DNA from: Trinickia fusca
GTDB lineage: Bacteria; Pseudomonadota; Gammaproteobacteria; Burkholderiales; Burkholderiaceae
Length of the DNA stretch: 64,000 nt
Direction: 5' to 3'
NCBI RefSeq assembly: GCF_003628145.1
Contig: NZ_RBZV01000009.1
Coordinates: 124,001-188,000 of the forward strand
Positions within the stretch are counted from its first letter, which is position 1, and every line of letters begins with the position of its first letter. Positions 37,564 to 45,140 of this stretch are shown in pieces. Under the pieces are notes generated by a model. The model was given only the letters and a program-made list of their open reading frames with translations, did no database searches and had not been told where the DNA came from. The translations under genes were made by a program, and so were the position numbers.

Positions 37564-38010
37564 TCACACAGTTGCCGCGTCACGCGTCGCTGGTTTAATC
37601 GATAGTTCCAGATCCATGCCAAGCGCGAAAAGGGCCGCGGCGATGGTGTCGATCTTTGTGGCATGGCCGAGGTCAATCACGCGGTTGATATCTTGCCGCC
37701 GAGTGTTGAGCCGGCGAGCTAACTCGGCTGGCGTGACGTTCTTAGCCAGCATCACGTTCAAGAGCAGGACTTTTGCGGCCACGCTGGCGGGTAGACCGAT
37801 CAGCACATCTCCGCGCTTCGGGGTGGAGGGCATGGGGACGGGACGCTTGTCGTCGAAATAGAAGTCCATTGCCGTGACGAGCGCATCGCTGGCCATGTCG
37901 ATCGCTTCCTCACGCGTAGAACCGCAGGTGATCGCTTCCGGAATATCGCGGAATTTGACTGCGAATCCGGCGTCGCCGTCGGGGATAACGCGAGCAGGGT
38001 AGTTGAACAT
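37564..38010 (-). CDS. hicB: HicB-family antitoxin
   Basis: A 148-residue antitoxin. The N-terminal partial RNase H-like domain (FNYPARVIPDGDAGFAVKFR...PEAITCGSTREEAIDMA, residues 1-50) neutralises HicA. The C-terminal helix-turn-helix (about 90-135, NVTPAELARRLNTRRQDINR) binds DNA and represses the operon. It follows hicA by 51 nt on the same strand, in the toxin-first order usual for hicAB. The inverted repeats upstream of hicA are the probable binding sites. Confidence 0.9.
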   Translation of the reverse strand: MFNYPARVIPDGDAGFAVKFRDIPEAITCGSTREEAIDMASDALVTAMDFYFDDKRPVPMPSTPKRGDVLIGLPASVAAKVLLLNVMLAKNVTPAELARRLNTRRQDINRVIDLGHATKIDTIAAALFALGMDLELSIKPATRDAATV

Positions 38011-38061
38011 TGTCGATTCCTGTCTTCGATTCAGGAGGCAGCCCCGTTTGGGGGATGGCGA

Positions 38062-38241
38062 TCATCCGTCGATACCGAGTTGCCTCAATATGAGCTTCCG
38101 AGTCACTTCACCTAATTCGGCGCTTGGGTGTCGTGGCATAACGGACTGACGACCGTTGAGGAAGATCTTGGTGTGTCTCGACCCTTCTGCGAACGTCGCA
38201 CCTCGCCGAGCAAGCCGGCGTTTGAATTCACTTTGCTTCAC
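38062..38241 (-). CDS. hicA: HicA-family mRNA interferase toxin (short, GTG start)
   Basis: A 59-residue protein read on the minus strand from GTG 38239-38241 to TGA 38062-38064. It starts MKQSEFKRRLARRGATFAEG, continues SRHTKIFLNGRQSVMPRHPS and ends AELGEVTRKLILRQLGIDG. This is the dsRBD-like HicA fold: helix, beta hairpin with conserved His23 in GSRHTKIF, then helix. HicA toxins cut mRNA and tmRNA. The start is forced because an in-frame TGA lies two codons above the GTG. The ribosome site is weak (GGTGAAAG), which would keep toxin output low. It is paired with hicB immediately downstream. It is easy to miss because it is short and has no ATG. Confidence 0.88.
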   Translation of the reverse strand: MKQSEFKRRLARRGATFAEGSRHTKIFLNGRQSVMPRHPSAELGEVTRKLILRQLGIDG

Positions 38242-38267
38242 CTTTCACCGCACCGTCGAACATGAAT

Positions 38268-38316
38268 GTAAACAAAAATGGTTACTTGTGGCAAGTGGTG
38301 TAAGCAAAAGTGTTAC
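38268..38316 (-). promoter_or_regulatory. hicAB operator region with three inverted repeats
   Basis: Two similar palindromes, GTAA-N10-TTAC at 38268-38285 and GTAA-N9-TTAC at 38300-38316, share the pattern GTAA.CAAAA.TG.TTAC and start 32 nt apart (three helix turns). Between them sits ACTTG-TGG-CAAGT at 38284-38296. On the minus strand a TTGCCA/TACATT-like promoter (18-nt spacing) overlaps them. It is probably the HicB binding region. Confidence 0.6.
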
Positions 38317-38390
38317 GCGTTACTCTGCAGGGATGAGCGAGTCATGGGATTTTCAGACGTCGGCCGGGCGTTCACTAAGGTCGACGATGG

Positions 38391-38423
38391 GCAGCTCGAA
38401 TCGAACCATCGCCTTCGAGCTGC
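38391..38423. repeat. 10-bp perfect inverted repeat in the hicA-chitinase gap
   Basis: GCAGCTCGAA (38391-38400) and TTCGAGCTGC (38414-38423) flank a 13-nt spacer. No T-run follows. It lies within the 491-nt gap 38242-38732, which otherwise holds the hicAB operator and an AT-rich stretch (about 38465-38530) but no recognisable gene. It could be an operator or an RNA hairpin in the chitinase leader. Confidence 0.5.
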
Positions 38424-38732
38424 CGCGTTAAATATGCGATATGGGTGCTCACTTCACATGGCGATATGAATAAGTTGCTCACCGCCTATCAAAAAAAGTA
38501 GGACTACCAAATCGAGTAGGCATCGCATTACAAAATGCCGTGTGTCCTTGTCCCGCACGGCTAAGCGCCATCCTTCGAAGTCCCCGGCACCCCCTGCAAG
38601 CTGGCAGGTTGACGCAACACGCGTTGCACTCATCAATTCATTGCCTACGATATTCAGCGGCTCACCCCTCGCCGGACGCGCAAGGCGTGCTGGCCGCGCG
38701 GCCGGCGCATTCAACCGCAATGAGGCAAACCC

Positions 38733-40085
38733 ATGAAGCGAACTTCAATCAAGGTTTTCGTTGCAGCGGCGCTGTCGTTGTGTGCAATGGCTTCGCAGGC
38801 GAGCAGCATTTACGCGCCCTACGTCGACCTGACTGCGTGGCCCACGCCCATCGTCGACCAGATCGGTGTGCAGCAAGGCATTCAGCAGTTTTCGCTGGCG
38901 TTCATCGTCGGTAGTTCGAACGGCTGCGTCCCCTCCTGGGGCGGTGTCCAGGACGTCGGGCCCGGCATCAGTTCGGATCTGCTGACGGCGATCGCGACAG
39001 GCATCTCGAACTATCGCGGCAAGGGTGGCGAAGTGACGGTATCGTTCGGCGGCGAAAACGGCACACCGCTGATGCAGGTATGCAGCGATGTCGCTTCATT
39101 GCAGAAGGCCATTCAGACCGTCGTCGACACGTACAGCCTCACGCACATCGATTTCGACATCGAAGGCACCGCGCAAGACGACCTTGCAGCGCTCGCGCGC
39201 AACTTCCAGGCCGTCGCCCAGATACAAACGGCACAAGCGGCGAAGGGCACGCCGCTCCACGTGACGCTGACGGTGCCCGTGTTGGCGAGTGGCCTCACGC
39301 AAGACGGCCTGAACGTGGTCAACGCGGCGATCGCCAACAACGTGGCGATCGATACGGTCAACGTGATGGCGATGGACTACGGCGGCTCGGGTTTCGATAT
39401 GGGGCAGGCCGCGATCCAGGCGGCTCAGTCGACCTACTCGCAACTCGACACGGCGTACAAGTCCGTCGGTCAGACGAAGACCAACGCACAGTTGTGGCAA
39501 CTGGTCGGCGTGACGCCGATGATCGGCGTCAACGATACGCAAGGCGAAACGTTCACGCTCGACAACGCGCAGAGCCTCGTCAACGCCGCGAAGAACAACG
39601 GCTATGGTCTGCTCAGCAACTGGTCCGTCGGGCGCGATCAAGCTTGTCCGGGCGGCCCCGGCGGCTCCGCCTCCGACAGCTGCTCGGGTGTCGCGCAGAC
39701 GCCTTATCAGTTCGCCTCGATCCTCGGGCAGTTCGCCGACCACTGGGGCACGGGCGTGACGAAAGACCCGAACTATGGCGGCGGCAGCGGTTCAGGCGGC
39801 ACGGGTGGTACCCCTGCGCCGTGGTCGGCCGCCAAGGTCTACACGGCGGGCATGGAGGTCACCTACCAAGGTTCGACGTACAAAGCGCAGTGGTGGACGC
39901 AGGGCGACGTGCCAGGGCAATCATCGGTGTGGCAGCTCGAGTCTGGCGCGACCCCGACGTGGTCGGCGAGCATCGCTTATACCAGCGGCCAATGCGTGAT
40001 GTACCAGGGCGCAAAGTACTGCGCACAGTGGTGGACGCAGGGCAATGTGCCGAGTGCGGGCGGCGTGTGGGTGAAGCAAGGCTGA
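38733..40085 (+). CDS. Secreted chitinase, GH18 with two carbohydrate-binding modules
   Basis: A 450-residue exported enzyme. The signal peptide is residues 1-23 (cleavage near ASQASS). A GH18 catalytic domain spans about 25-335. The family motif is HIDFDIEG (DxxDxDxE type) with the catalytic Glu, and later MAMDYGGSGFDMG supplies the Met-Asp-Tyr block of the active site. After a Gly/Ser/Thr linker (about 348-362, GGGSGSGGTGG) come two tandem chitin-binding type 3 (CBM5/12-like) modules, each with WS..K.YT.G..V.YQG..Y.AQWWTQG. It degrades chitin outside the cell. A hairpin follows the stop. Confidence 0.93.
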   Translation: MKRTSIKVFVAAALSLCAMASQASSIYAPYVDLTAWPTPIVDQIGVQQGIQQFSLAFIVGSSNGCVPSWGGVQDVGPGISSDLLTAIATGISNYRGKGGEVTVSFGGENGTPLMQVCSDVASLQKAIQTVVDTYSLTHIDFDIEGTAQDDLAALARNFQAVAQIQTAQAAKGTPLHVTLTVPVLASGLTQDGLNVVNAAIANNVAIDTVNVMAMDYGGSGFDMGQAAIQAAQSTYSQLDTAYKSVGQTKTNAQLWQLVGVTPMIGVNDTQGETFTLDNAQSLVNAAKNNGYGLLSNWSVGRDQACPGGPGGSASDSCSGVAQTPYQFASILGQFADHWGTGVTKDPNYGGGSGSGGTGGTPAPWSAAKVYTAGMEVTYQGSTYKAQWWTQGDVPGQSSVWQLESGATPTWSASIAYTSGQCVMYQGAKYCAQWWTQGNVPSAGGVWVKQG

Positions 40086-40133
40086 GTTCGACAGTGCGTG
40101 TCCGCTTTCGATGCATTCGACTGAAGTAAGAGC

Positions 40134-40157
40134 GGCGCGGCCGAGAAAGGCCGCGCC
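40134..40157 (+). terminator. Hairpin after the chitinase gene
   Basis: GGCGCGGCC (40134-40142), loop GAGAAA and GGCCGCGCC (40149-40157): a perfect 9-bp stem 48 nt after the stop. No T-run follows. Confidence 0.55.
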
Positions 40158-40249
40158 TCGCACTTGCCACTCCAAAAAATCTGCCTGTCAGCAAGCGCTG
40201 ATACGGCCCTTCCGATTTCCCTACACGACATTTCGCCGAGTCTGACTCT

Positions 40250-40276
40250 TCAGCATCGACCCTTTTGCGCCGATAG
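40250..40276 (+). promoter_or_regulatory. Candidate sigma28 (FliA) promoter for motAB
   Basis: GCCGATAG at 40269-40276 matches seven of eight bases of the FliA -10 (GCCGATAA). TCAG at 40250-40253, 15 nt upstream, is a weak -35. It gives a leader of about 175 nt before motA. Confidence 0.5.
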
Positions 40277-40319
40277 CCAGTTAGGAAAGGAACACGAGGC
40301 CACGCCGCAGCGTTCGTCG

Positions 40320-40402
40320 AACCGGTGAAGAATCCGCACCGGTTTCATCGCGAAAGCCATGATTACGCGATGAAGGATAGGTGAACGAAGCAATCGTTCG
40401 CC
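40320..40402 (+). promoter_or_regulatory. Three consecutive hairpins in the motA leader
   Basis: Stem 1: AACCGGT (40320-40326) with ACCGGTT (40338-40344). Stem 2: TTCATCGCG (40344-40352) with CGCGATGAA (40366-40374). Stem 3: GGTGAACGA (40380-40388) with TCGTTCGCC (40394-40402), one G-U pair. None has a T-run. They lie between the candidate FliA promoter and the motA start at 40461. Confidence 0.55.
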
Positions 40403-40460
40403 TTGACGAATCACTGCGACATGTGCCTGCGGGTCTAAGCCCGCTGCAACAGGAGAGAGC

Positions 40461-41333
40461 ATGTTTGTCGCAATTGGTTGGGTCGTCGTACTGTTTTCGG
40501 TGATTGGAAGTTTCGTGTTCGAGGGCGGTCATCTGATGGCGCTCCTCCAGCCATTCGAACTCCTGTGTATTTTCGGTGCGGCATTTGGCGCCTACGTCGT
40601 CAGCAACCCCGTCTCCACGCTCAAAAAGACGCTCAAGGCGCTGCCCACGTGCTTTCACGGGCCGCGCTACGACAAGTCGAAGTACATCGAGCTCATCGCG
40701 CTGCTCTATGAATTGATGCAGAAGGCCCGCAAGGAAGGGATGATGACGCTCGAAGCCGACGTCGACAATCCCGATGAGAGCGTGCTGTTCCAGAAGTATC
40801 CGCGCATCGTCAACGACCACCATCTGCGCGACTTCATCATCGACTATCTGCGCATGATGTCGACCGGCAACATCAACGTGCTCGAAATGCAGGACTTGAT
40901 GGACGAGGAGCTCGTCACGCACCACGCCGAAGAATCGCTCGTTGCCAACGCGATCCAGAAGATGGCCGACGCCTTGCCCGCGTTCGGGATCGTCGCAGCG
41001 GTGATGGGTGTCGTGCATACGATGGGTTCGGTCGGCGCGGCGCCGGCGGTGCTCGGTGAGATGATTGCCGGCGCACTCGTGGGGACGTTCCTCGGTATTT
41101 TGCTGTCCTACGGCTTCGTGGGCCCCGTGGCCGAACTGCTGCATGCGAAAGGGCGTGCCGCCGCCAAGCCTTACCACTGCGTGAAGGCCGTGCTGTTGGC
41201 GTCGTTGAGCGGCTACGCGCCGTCGGTCGCCGCCGAGTTCGGCCGTAAGGTGCTGTTCACGCTCGATCGTCCGACGTTCCAGGAACTCGACGACGCGGTG
41301 CGCGCGACGAAGATGCCGAAGGCATCGTCCTGA
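40461..41333 (+). CDS. motA: Flagellar motor stator protein MotA
   Basis: A 290-residue stator subunit. It has four membrane helices (1-22, 32-50, about 170-192 and 200-222) and a large cytoplasmic loop between helices 2 and 3 that meets the rotor protein FliG, containing the charged KARKEGMMTLEADVDNPDES block. The helix 3 region FGIVAAVMGVVHTMGSVG is characteristic. With MotB it forms the proton channel driving flagellar rotation. AGGAGAG precedes ATG 40461. motB follows 13 nt later in the same operon. FlhDC and chemotaxis genes are not next to it here. Confidence 0.96.
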   Translation: MFVAIGWVVVLFSVIGSFVFEGGHLMALLQPFELLCIFGAAFGAYVVSNPVSTLKKTLKALPTCFHGPRYDKSKYIELIALLYELMQKARKEGMMTLEADVDNPDESVLFQKYPRIVNDHHLRDFIIDYLRMMSTGNINVLEMQDLMDEELVTHHAEESLVANAIQKMADALPAFGIVAAVMGVVHTMGSVGAAPAVLGEMIAGALVGTFLGILLSYGFVGPVAELLHAKGRAAAKPYHCVKAVLLASLSGYAPSVAAEFGRKVLFTLDRPTFQELDDAVRATKMPKASS

Positions 41334-41346
41334 CGGAGCGCGAGCG

Positions 41347-42333
41347 ATGGGAGACAGACTTTCTCGCGAGGCGGCCGAAAAGCGGCCGATGAGCATCGTC
41401 ATACGCCGCAATAAGCGCGCGGAGGAGCATGCCGGCCATCACGGCGGCGCGTGGAAGATCGCGTACGCGGACTTCGTGACCGCGATGATGGCGTTCTTCC
41501 TGCTGATGTGGCTGCTGAGCTCGACGTCGAAGTACGAGAAGCAGGGCATCGAAGACTATTTCAATACGCCGCTCTCGACGATTCTCGGCGGCAAGCACAC
41601 CGCCGACGCGGTGCGCCCGAGCGTCGTGCAGGGCGGTGGCCAGACGATCGCCGATACGCGGCCCAGCATCAACGCGCAGCCTCAGCAGCCCGTGGCCACG
41701 CCGGTGCGCGTCAATGCCGATGAGGAGGCGCAGCGCTTGTCGCAGCTGAAGGCCAAGCTCACGGCGCTGATCGAGCACACGCCAGCGTTGAATGCCTACA
41801 AGGACCAGATCCGCATCTCGATCACGGCCGAGGGCCTGCGCATCGAGATCGTCGATTCGCAGAAGCGGCCGATGTTCGCCTCGGGTAGCGCGAAGATGGA
41901 AGATTATGCCGTCGCGATCCTCACGCAGATCGGTGCGGCGCTCAACGACGTCGGCAACCGCATCTCGCTCGCGGGCCATACCGACAACGTGCCCTATGGC
42001 GGCGGCCAGGCGGGTTATACGAACTGGGAGCTGTCTTCGGAACGTGCGAACGCGGCGCGCCGTGCGCTCGTCGGGGGCGGCATGCACGAGGAGAAGCTGC
42101 TGCAGGTGCGAGGCCTCGCCGACGTACTGCCGATGCAAGGCAACGATCCGAATGCGCCGACGAACCGCCGTATCAGCATCCTGGTGATGAATAAGGCGGC
42201 CGAGCAGGCGTTCTTCCGCGATGGCGGACGGGCGACGACGATTGACGGTTCGCAGCCGGCCGTGCCTTCGCTACAAGAGGCGGTCAAGCCGGTGGCGATG
42301 CACCGCGATGTAGCGCCAGCAAACGCCTCGTAA
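41347..42333 (+). CDS. motB: Flagellar motor stator protein MotB
   Basis: A 328-residue stator subunit. One membrane helix (about 37-56) carries the proton-binding Asp42 in YADFVTAMMAFFLLMWL. A plug/linker region follows, then a C-terminal OmpA-like peptidoglycan-binding domain (about 165-290) with AGHTDNVPYGG...NWELSSERANAARR. It anchors the stator to the wall. ATG 41347 has GGAG upstream; ATG 41389 (MSIVIRR) is a possible shorter start. It overlaps nothing and is the second gene of motAB. Confidence 0.96.
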   Translation: MGDRLSREAAEKRPMSIVIRRNKRAEEHAGHHGGAWKIAYADFVTAMMAFFLLMWLLSSTSKYEKQGIEDYFNTPLSTILGGKHTADAVRPSVVQGGGQTIADTRPSINAQPQQPVATPVRVNADEEAQRLSQLKAKLTALIEHTPALNAYKDQIRISITAEGLRIEIVDSQKRPMFASGSAKMEDYAVAILTQIGAALNDVGNRISLAGHTDNVPYGGGQAGYTNWELSSERANAARRALVGGGMHEEKLLQVRGLADVLPMQGNDPNAPTNRRISILVMNKAAEQAFFRDGGRATTIDGSQPAVPSLQEAVKPVAMHRDVAPANAS

Positions 42334-42470
42334 CGGCCGCAAACTCGCCGTGCTTCGCCGTGCTTCGCCGTGCGGCCGATTCAAGCGGCTGCGACAGGCG
42401 GGGCCTGTCCTGGCCAAACTCCGAAACTGGCGCTGAATTTCCGGCCTTCTCGTTCGATCTATTGGGGGCA

Positions 42471-42482
42471 TAACCCGATAAT
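42471..42482 (+). promoter_or_regulatory. TAACCCGATAAT box upstream of the methyltransferase gene
   Basis: CCCGATAA (42474-42481) is one base from a FliA -10 element. A near-copy (TAATCCGATAAC, 43901-43912) stands before the next gene. No good -35 is visible at 15 nt, so this is only a candidate. Confidence 0.3.
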
Positions 42483-42613
42483 CTTGCACGCTCGCGGAGG
42501 CCATGCGAGGCTCCGACTAAGCGTTTCCGGGGCGGCTCGGTCTGGGGAGGCGACCAGCTCGTGCCGCCTGCAAAGCGTTCAGCCACCGCCTCATCCTTTA
42601 CTCACGAATTGTC

Positions 42614-43825
42614 ATGACGATGAACGCACAAGCCTTCACCGGATGGGTCGACCAGGCCACAGCGGTGGCTGTTTCCGGCTGGGCCGCCCACGCGGCGCAG
42701 CCTGACTCGCCGGTGAGACTCGCCTTTTATGTCAACGGCGAGAAGGCGGTTGTCGCCACCTGCGAGAACCCGCGTCCCGATGCGGTCGCCGCAGGATTTC
42801 CGGGTGCACGCGGTTTTTCCGTGAATCTCAAGCCTTGGTTGAAGGACGGCTCGAATGCACTCGATGTCCGTGTCGAGCCATGGGGCGCGAGCCTGCCGAA
42901 CGGCCAGCAACTCATCCACGTCGGACGGGCCGCCGAGATCGGTGGTTACTGGTCCACCCAGTACAGCAAGACAAACACGCTGACGACGCGTTGGTGGGAG
43001 AGCGACTACATTGTCCGGCGCATCAATCGCCGTGTCTGCGGCGAACCGTTGCCGGGACTCTCCTCCGGGCTGCATCGGCTCGCACTTCAACGTTTTGCCG
43101 ACCGGGTTCCGTTCGCTCGCGGCGTATCGGTCGGATGCGGAACCGGGTCCAAGGAGCGCAATGTCATCAAGAGCGGACTCGTGCGGCACTTCACGTTGTT
43201 CGAACTCTCGTCGGTCGCGATCGATCAGGGCCGCGCGCAAGCCGCCGAGGCCGGGCTTTCCGAGAACATGACCTTCCGTATGGAAGACGGGCTCGTTGCC
43301 GAAACGCAGGAGGCCGTGTACGACTTGGTGTACTGGAACAATTCGCTGCATCACATGTTCGACGTCAAGGCCGCGCTCGAATGGAGCTGGCGCGTGCTGC
43401 GCAAAGGCGGCGTGCTGCTCATGGACGATTTCGTCGGGCCGACGCGCATGCAATGGTCCGATCAGTTGCTCGCGATCAACACCTCGGTACGCCAGGCGAT
43501 CCCGCCTCAATATCTGGGCGTTCCGGGACGCCCAGGTCAGGTGCTTCCGACGGCGGTCGGTCGCCCGACGCTGGCAGGCATCATGTCGGTCGATCCATCC
43601 GAGTGCGCAGACTCGGCCAATATCCTGCCCGAGCTGACCCGGATCTTTCCCAACCCGTGGGTGCTCAAGACGGGCGGCGGAATCTATCACCTGGCGCTGA
43701 ACGACGTGTTGCACAACATTGTCGCGGCGCAAGACTACGACTTGCTCGAAAAGCTGCTCGAGCTCGACGATATGTGTGCGGAGAAGGGGGAAACGCATTA
43801 CGCGGTGGCGATCGCGGTGAAATGA
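42614..43825 (+). CDS. SAM-dependent methyltransferase with N-terminal beta domain
   Basis: A 403-residue protein. Residues 1-100 look like a small beta-sandwich (GWVDQATAVAVSGWAAHAAQ...VRLAFYVNGEKAV...FPGARGFSVNLK) often found beside glycosyl- and methyltransferase domains. The rest is a class I methyltransferase: SAM loop SVGCGTGSKERNV (about 172), acidic FELSS, then YDLVYWNNSLHHMFD and a WRVLRKGGVLLMDDF post-motif. The substrate is unknown; its position after motAB and before aminotransferase genes suggests methylation of a flagellar glycan or its sugar precursor. No clear ribosome site precedes ATG 42614. Confidence 0.8.
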   Translation: MTMNAQAFTGWVDQATAVAVSGWAAHAAQPDSPVRLAFYVNGEKAVVATCENPRPDAVAAGFPGARGFSVNLKPWLKDGSNALDVRVEPWGASLPNGQQLIHVGRAAEIGGYWSTQYSKTNTLTTRWWESDYIVRRINRRVCGEPLPGLSSGLHRLALQRFADRVPFARGVSVGCGTGSKERNVIKSGLVRHFTLFELSSVAIDQGRAQAAEAGLSENMTFRMEDGLVAETQEAVYDLVYWNNSLHHMFDVKAALEWSWRVLRKGGVLLMDDFVGPTRMQWSDQLLAINTSVRQAIPPQYLGVPGRPGQVLPTAVGRPTLAGIMSVDPSECADSANILPELTRIFPNPWVLKTGGGIYHLALNDVLHNIVAAQDYDLLEKLLELDDMCAEKGETHYAVAIAVK

Positions 43826-43900
43826 GCGCGCGCGCCGATTCCGCGAATTGGCGTGCCTTTCCGCTTCATCTCCGGGTTTTGAACGCGGGGCCGATGCGGA

Positions 43901-43912
43901 TAATCCGATAAC
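43901..43912 (+). promoter_or_regulatory. TAATCCGATAAC box upstream of the DegT gene
   Basis: TCCGATAA (43904-43911) resembles a FliA -10 and the box at 42471. It lies 23 nt before the aminotransferase start. The -35 is not evident. Confidence 0.3.
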
Positions 43913-43934
43913 GACCCAAGCCTTCGTTACCGTC

Positions 43935-45083
43935 ATGAGCGCCAGCGCACCGATTCGAGTGGTTTCGACCGAGCCCGATGAACGCATCTTCGTCACGCAG
44001 CCGCACATGGCGCCGCTCGACGAGTTCATTCCCTATCTCGAGAAGATCTGGGAAAGCAAGGTTCTGACGAACCGCGGCCCGTTTCACCGGCAGCTCGAAA
44101 CCGCGCTGTGCGAATACCTCGGCGTCGATCACCTCGCTTTGTTCACAAACGGCACGCTGGCGCTCGTTACTGCGCTTCAGGCCTTGCGGATCACCGGTGA
44201 GGTGATCACGACGCCGTATTCGTTCGTGGCCACCGCGCATTCGCTGCTGTGGAACGGCATCAAGCCGGTGTTCGTCGACGTCGATCCGCACACGCTGAAC
44301 CTCGATCCGAAGAAGATCGAGGCCGCCATTACCCCGCAAACGACAGCCATCATGCCCGTGCATTGCTACGGTCATCCATGCGACGTCGACGCGATCCGAG
44401 CGATCGCCGACAACTACAATCTGCGCGTTATCTATGACGCCGCGCATGCGTTCGGTGTCCGTGGGCAAGAGGGCAGCATCCTGCGGCACGGCGATCTGTC
44501 GGTGCTGAGCTTTCACGCGACGAAGGTTTTCAACACGTTCGAAGGCGGTGCGATCATCTGCCCCGATGCTAAGACGAAGCAGCACATCGATCATCTGAAG
44601 AACTTCGGCTACGTCGATGAAGTGACTGTCGTCGCGCCCGGCATCAATAGCAAGATGAGCGAGATCAACGCCGCGTTCGGGCTGTTGCAGTTGCGTCACG
44701 TCGACGAAGCGCTTGCCCAGCGCAAGGCCATCGATGCGCTGTACCGCGAACGGCTCGCGCACGTGCGTGGTATTCGCTGCCTGGCCGACGCCGGCGAGGC
44801 CGTCGCGAACTACGCATACTTCCCGATCCTCGTCGAAAACGAGTATTCGCTCGAACGCGACGCACTGTTCGAGAAACTGCGTGAGCATGGGATCGTCGCG
44901 CGGCGTTACTTCTACCCGCTCATTTCGGATTTTCCGATGTACCGCGGTCTGCCTTCCGCCAATCGCGAGAACCTGCCTGTCGCTACGGACGCCGCACGGC
45001 GTGTGTTGTGCTTGCCGATCTATCCGTCGCTTGCGCACGAGCAGGTCGAGCGCATCGTCGATATCATTGCGCAGGCCGCGTAA
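43935..45083 (+). CDS. DegT/DnrJ/EryC1/StrS-family sugar aminotransferase
   Basis: A 382-residue PLP enzyme of the sugar aminotransferase family (VioA/FdtB/WecE-type). Family features in order: ESKVLTNRGPF near 40-50, NGTLALVTALQAL (72-84), YDAAHAFG with the PLP-ring Asp168, and the Schiff-base Lys197 in LSFHATKVFNTFEGG. These enzymes transfer an amino group from glutamate to a 3- or 4-keto nucleotide sugar, making precursors of amino-deoxy sugars. ATG 43935 follows GTTACCGTC with no strong ribosome site. It is the second gene of the plus-strand group after motAB. The keto-sugar substrate must be made elsewhere because no 4,6-dehydratase gene is in the window. Confidence 0.88.
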   Translation: MSASAPIRVVSTEPDERIFVTQPHMAPLDEFIPYLEKIWESKVLTNRGPFHRQLETALCEYLGVDHLALFTNGTLALVTALQALRITGEVITTPYSFVATAHSLLWNGIKPVFVDVDPHTLNLDPKKIEAAITPQTTAIMPVHCYGHPCDVDAIRAIADNYNLRVIYDAAHAFGVRGQEGSILRHGDLSVLSFHATKVFNTFEGGAIICPDAKTKQHIDHLKNFGYVDEVTVVAPGINSKMSEINAAFGLLQLRHVDEALAQRKAIDALYRERLAHVRGIRCLADAGEAVANYAYFPILVENEYSLERDALFEKLREHGIVARRYFYPLISDFPMYRGLPSANRENLPVATDAARRVLCLPIYPSLAHEQVERIVDIIAQAA

Positions 45084-45140
45084 GGTGTGATGCGAGACGC
45101 GAAGCTTGCTGCTTTGCGGCCCGTTCTTCGAGGCGATGCG

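Noticed and set aside
38156-38469. Two short plus-strand frames (91 and 63 codons) over hicA and its operator
   Set aside because: One is antisense to hicA and the other crosses the palindromes; neither resembles a known protein.
36694-38732. Attachment-site duplication of the tRNA-Arg 3' end
   Set aside because: I looked for a repeat of the T-arm/acceptor sequence downstream and found none in the window.
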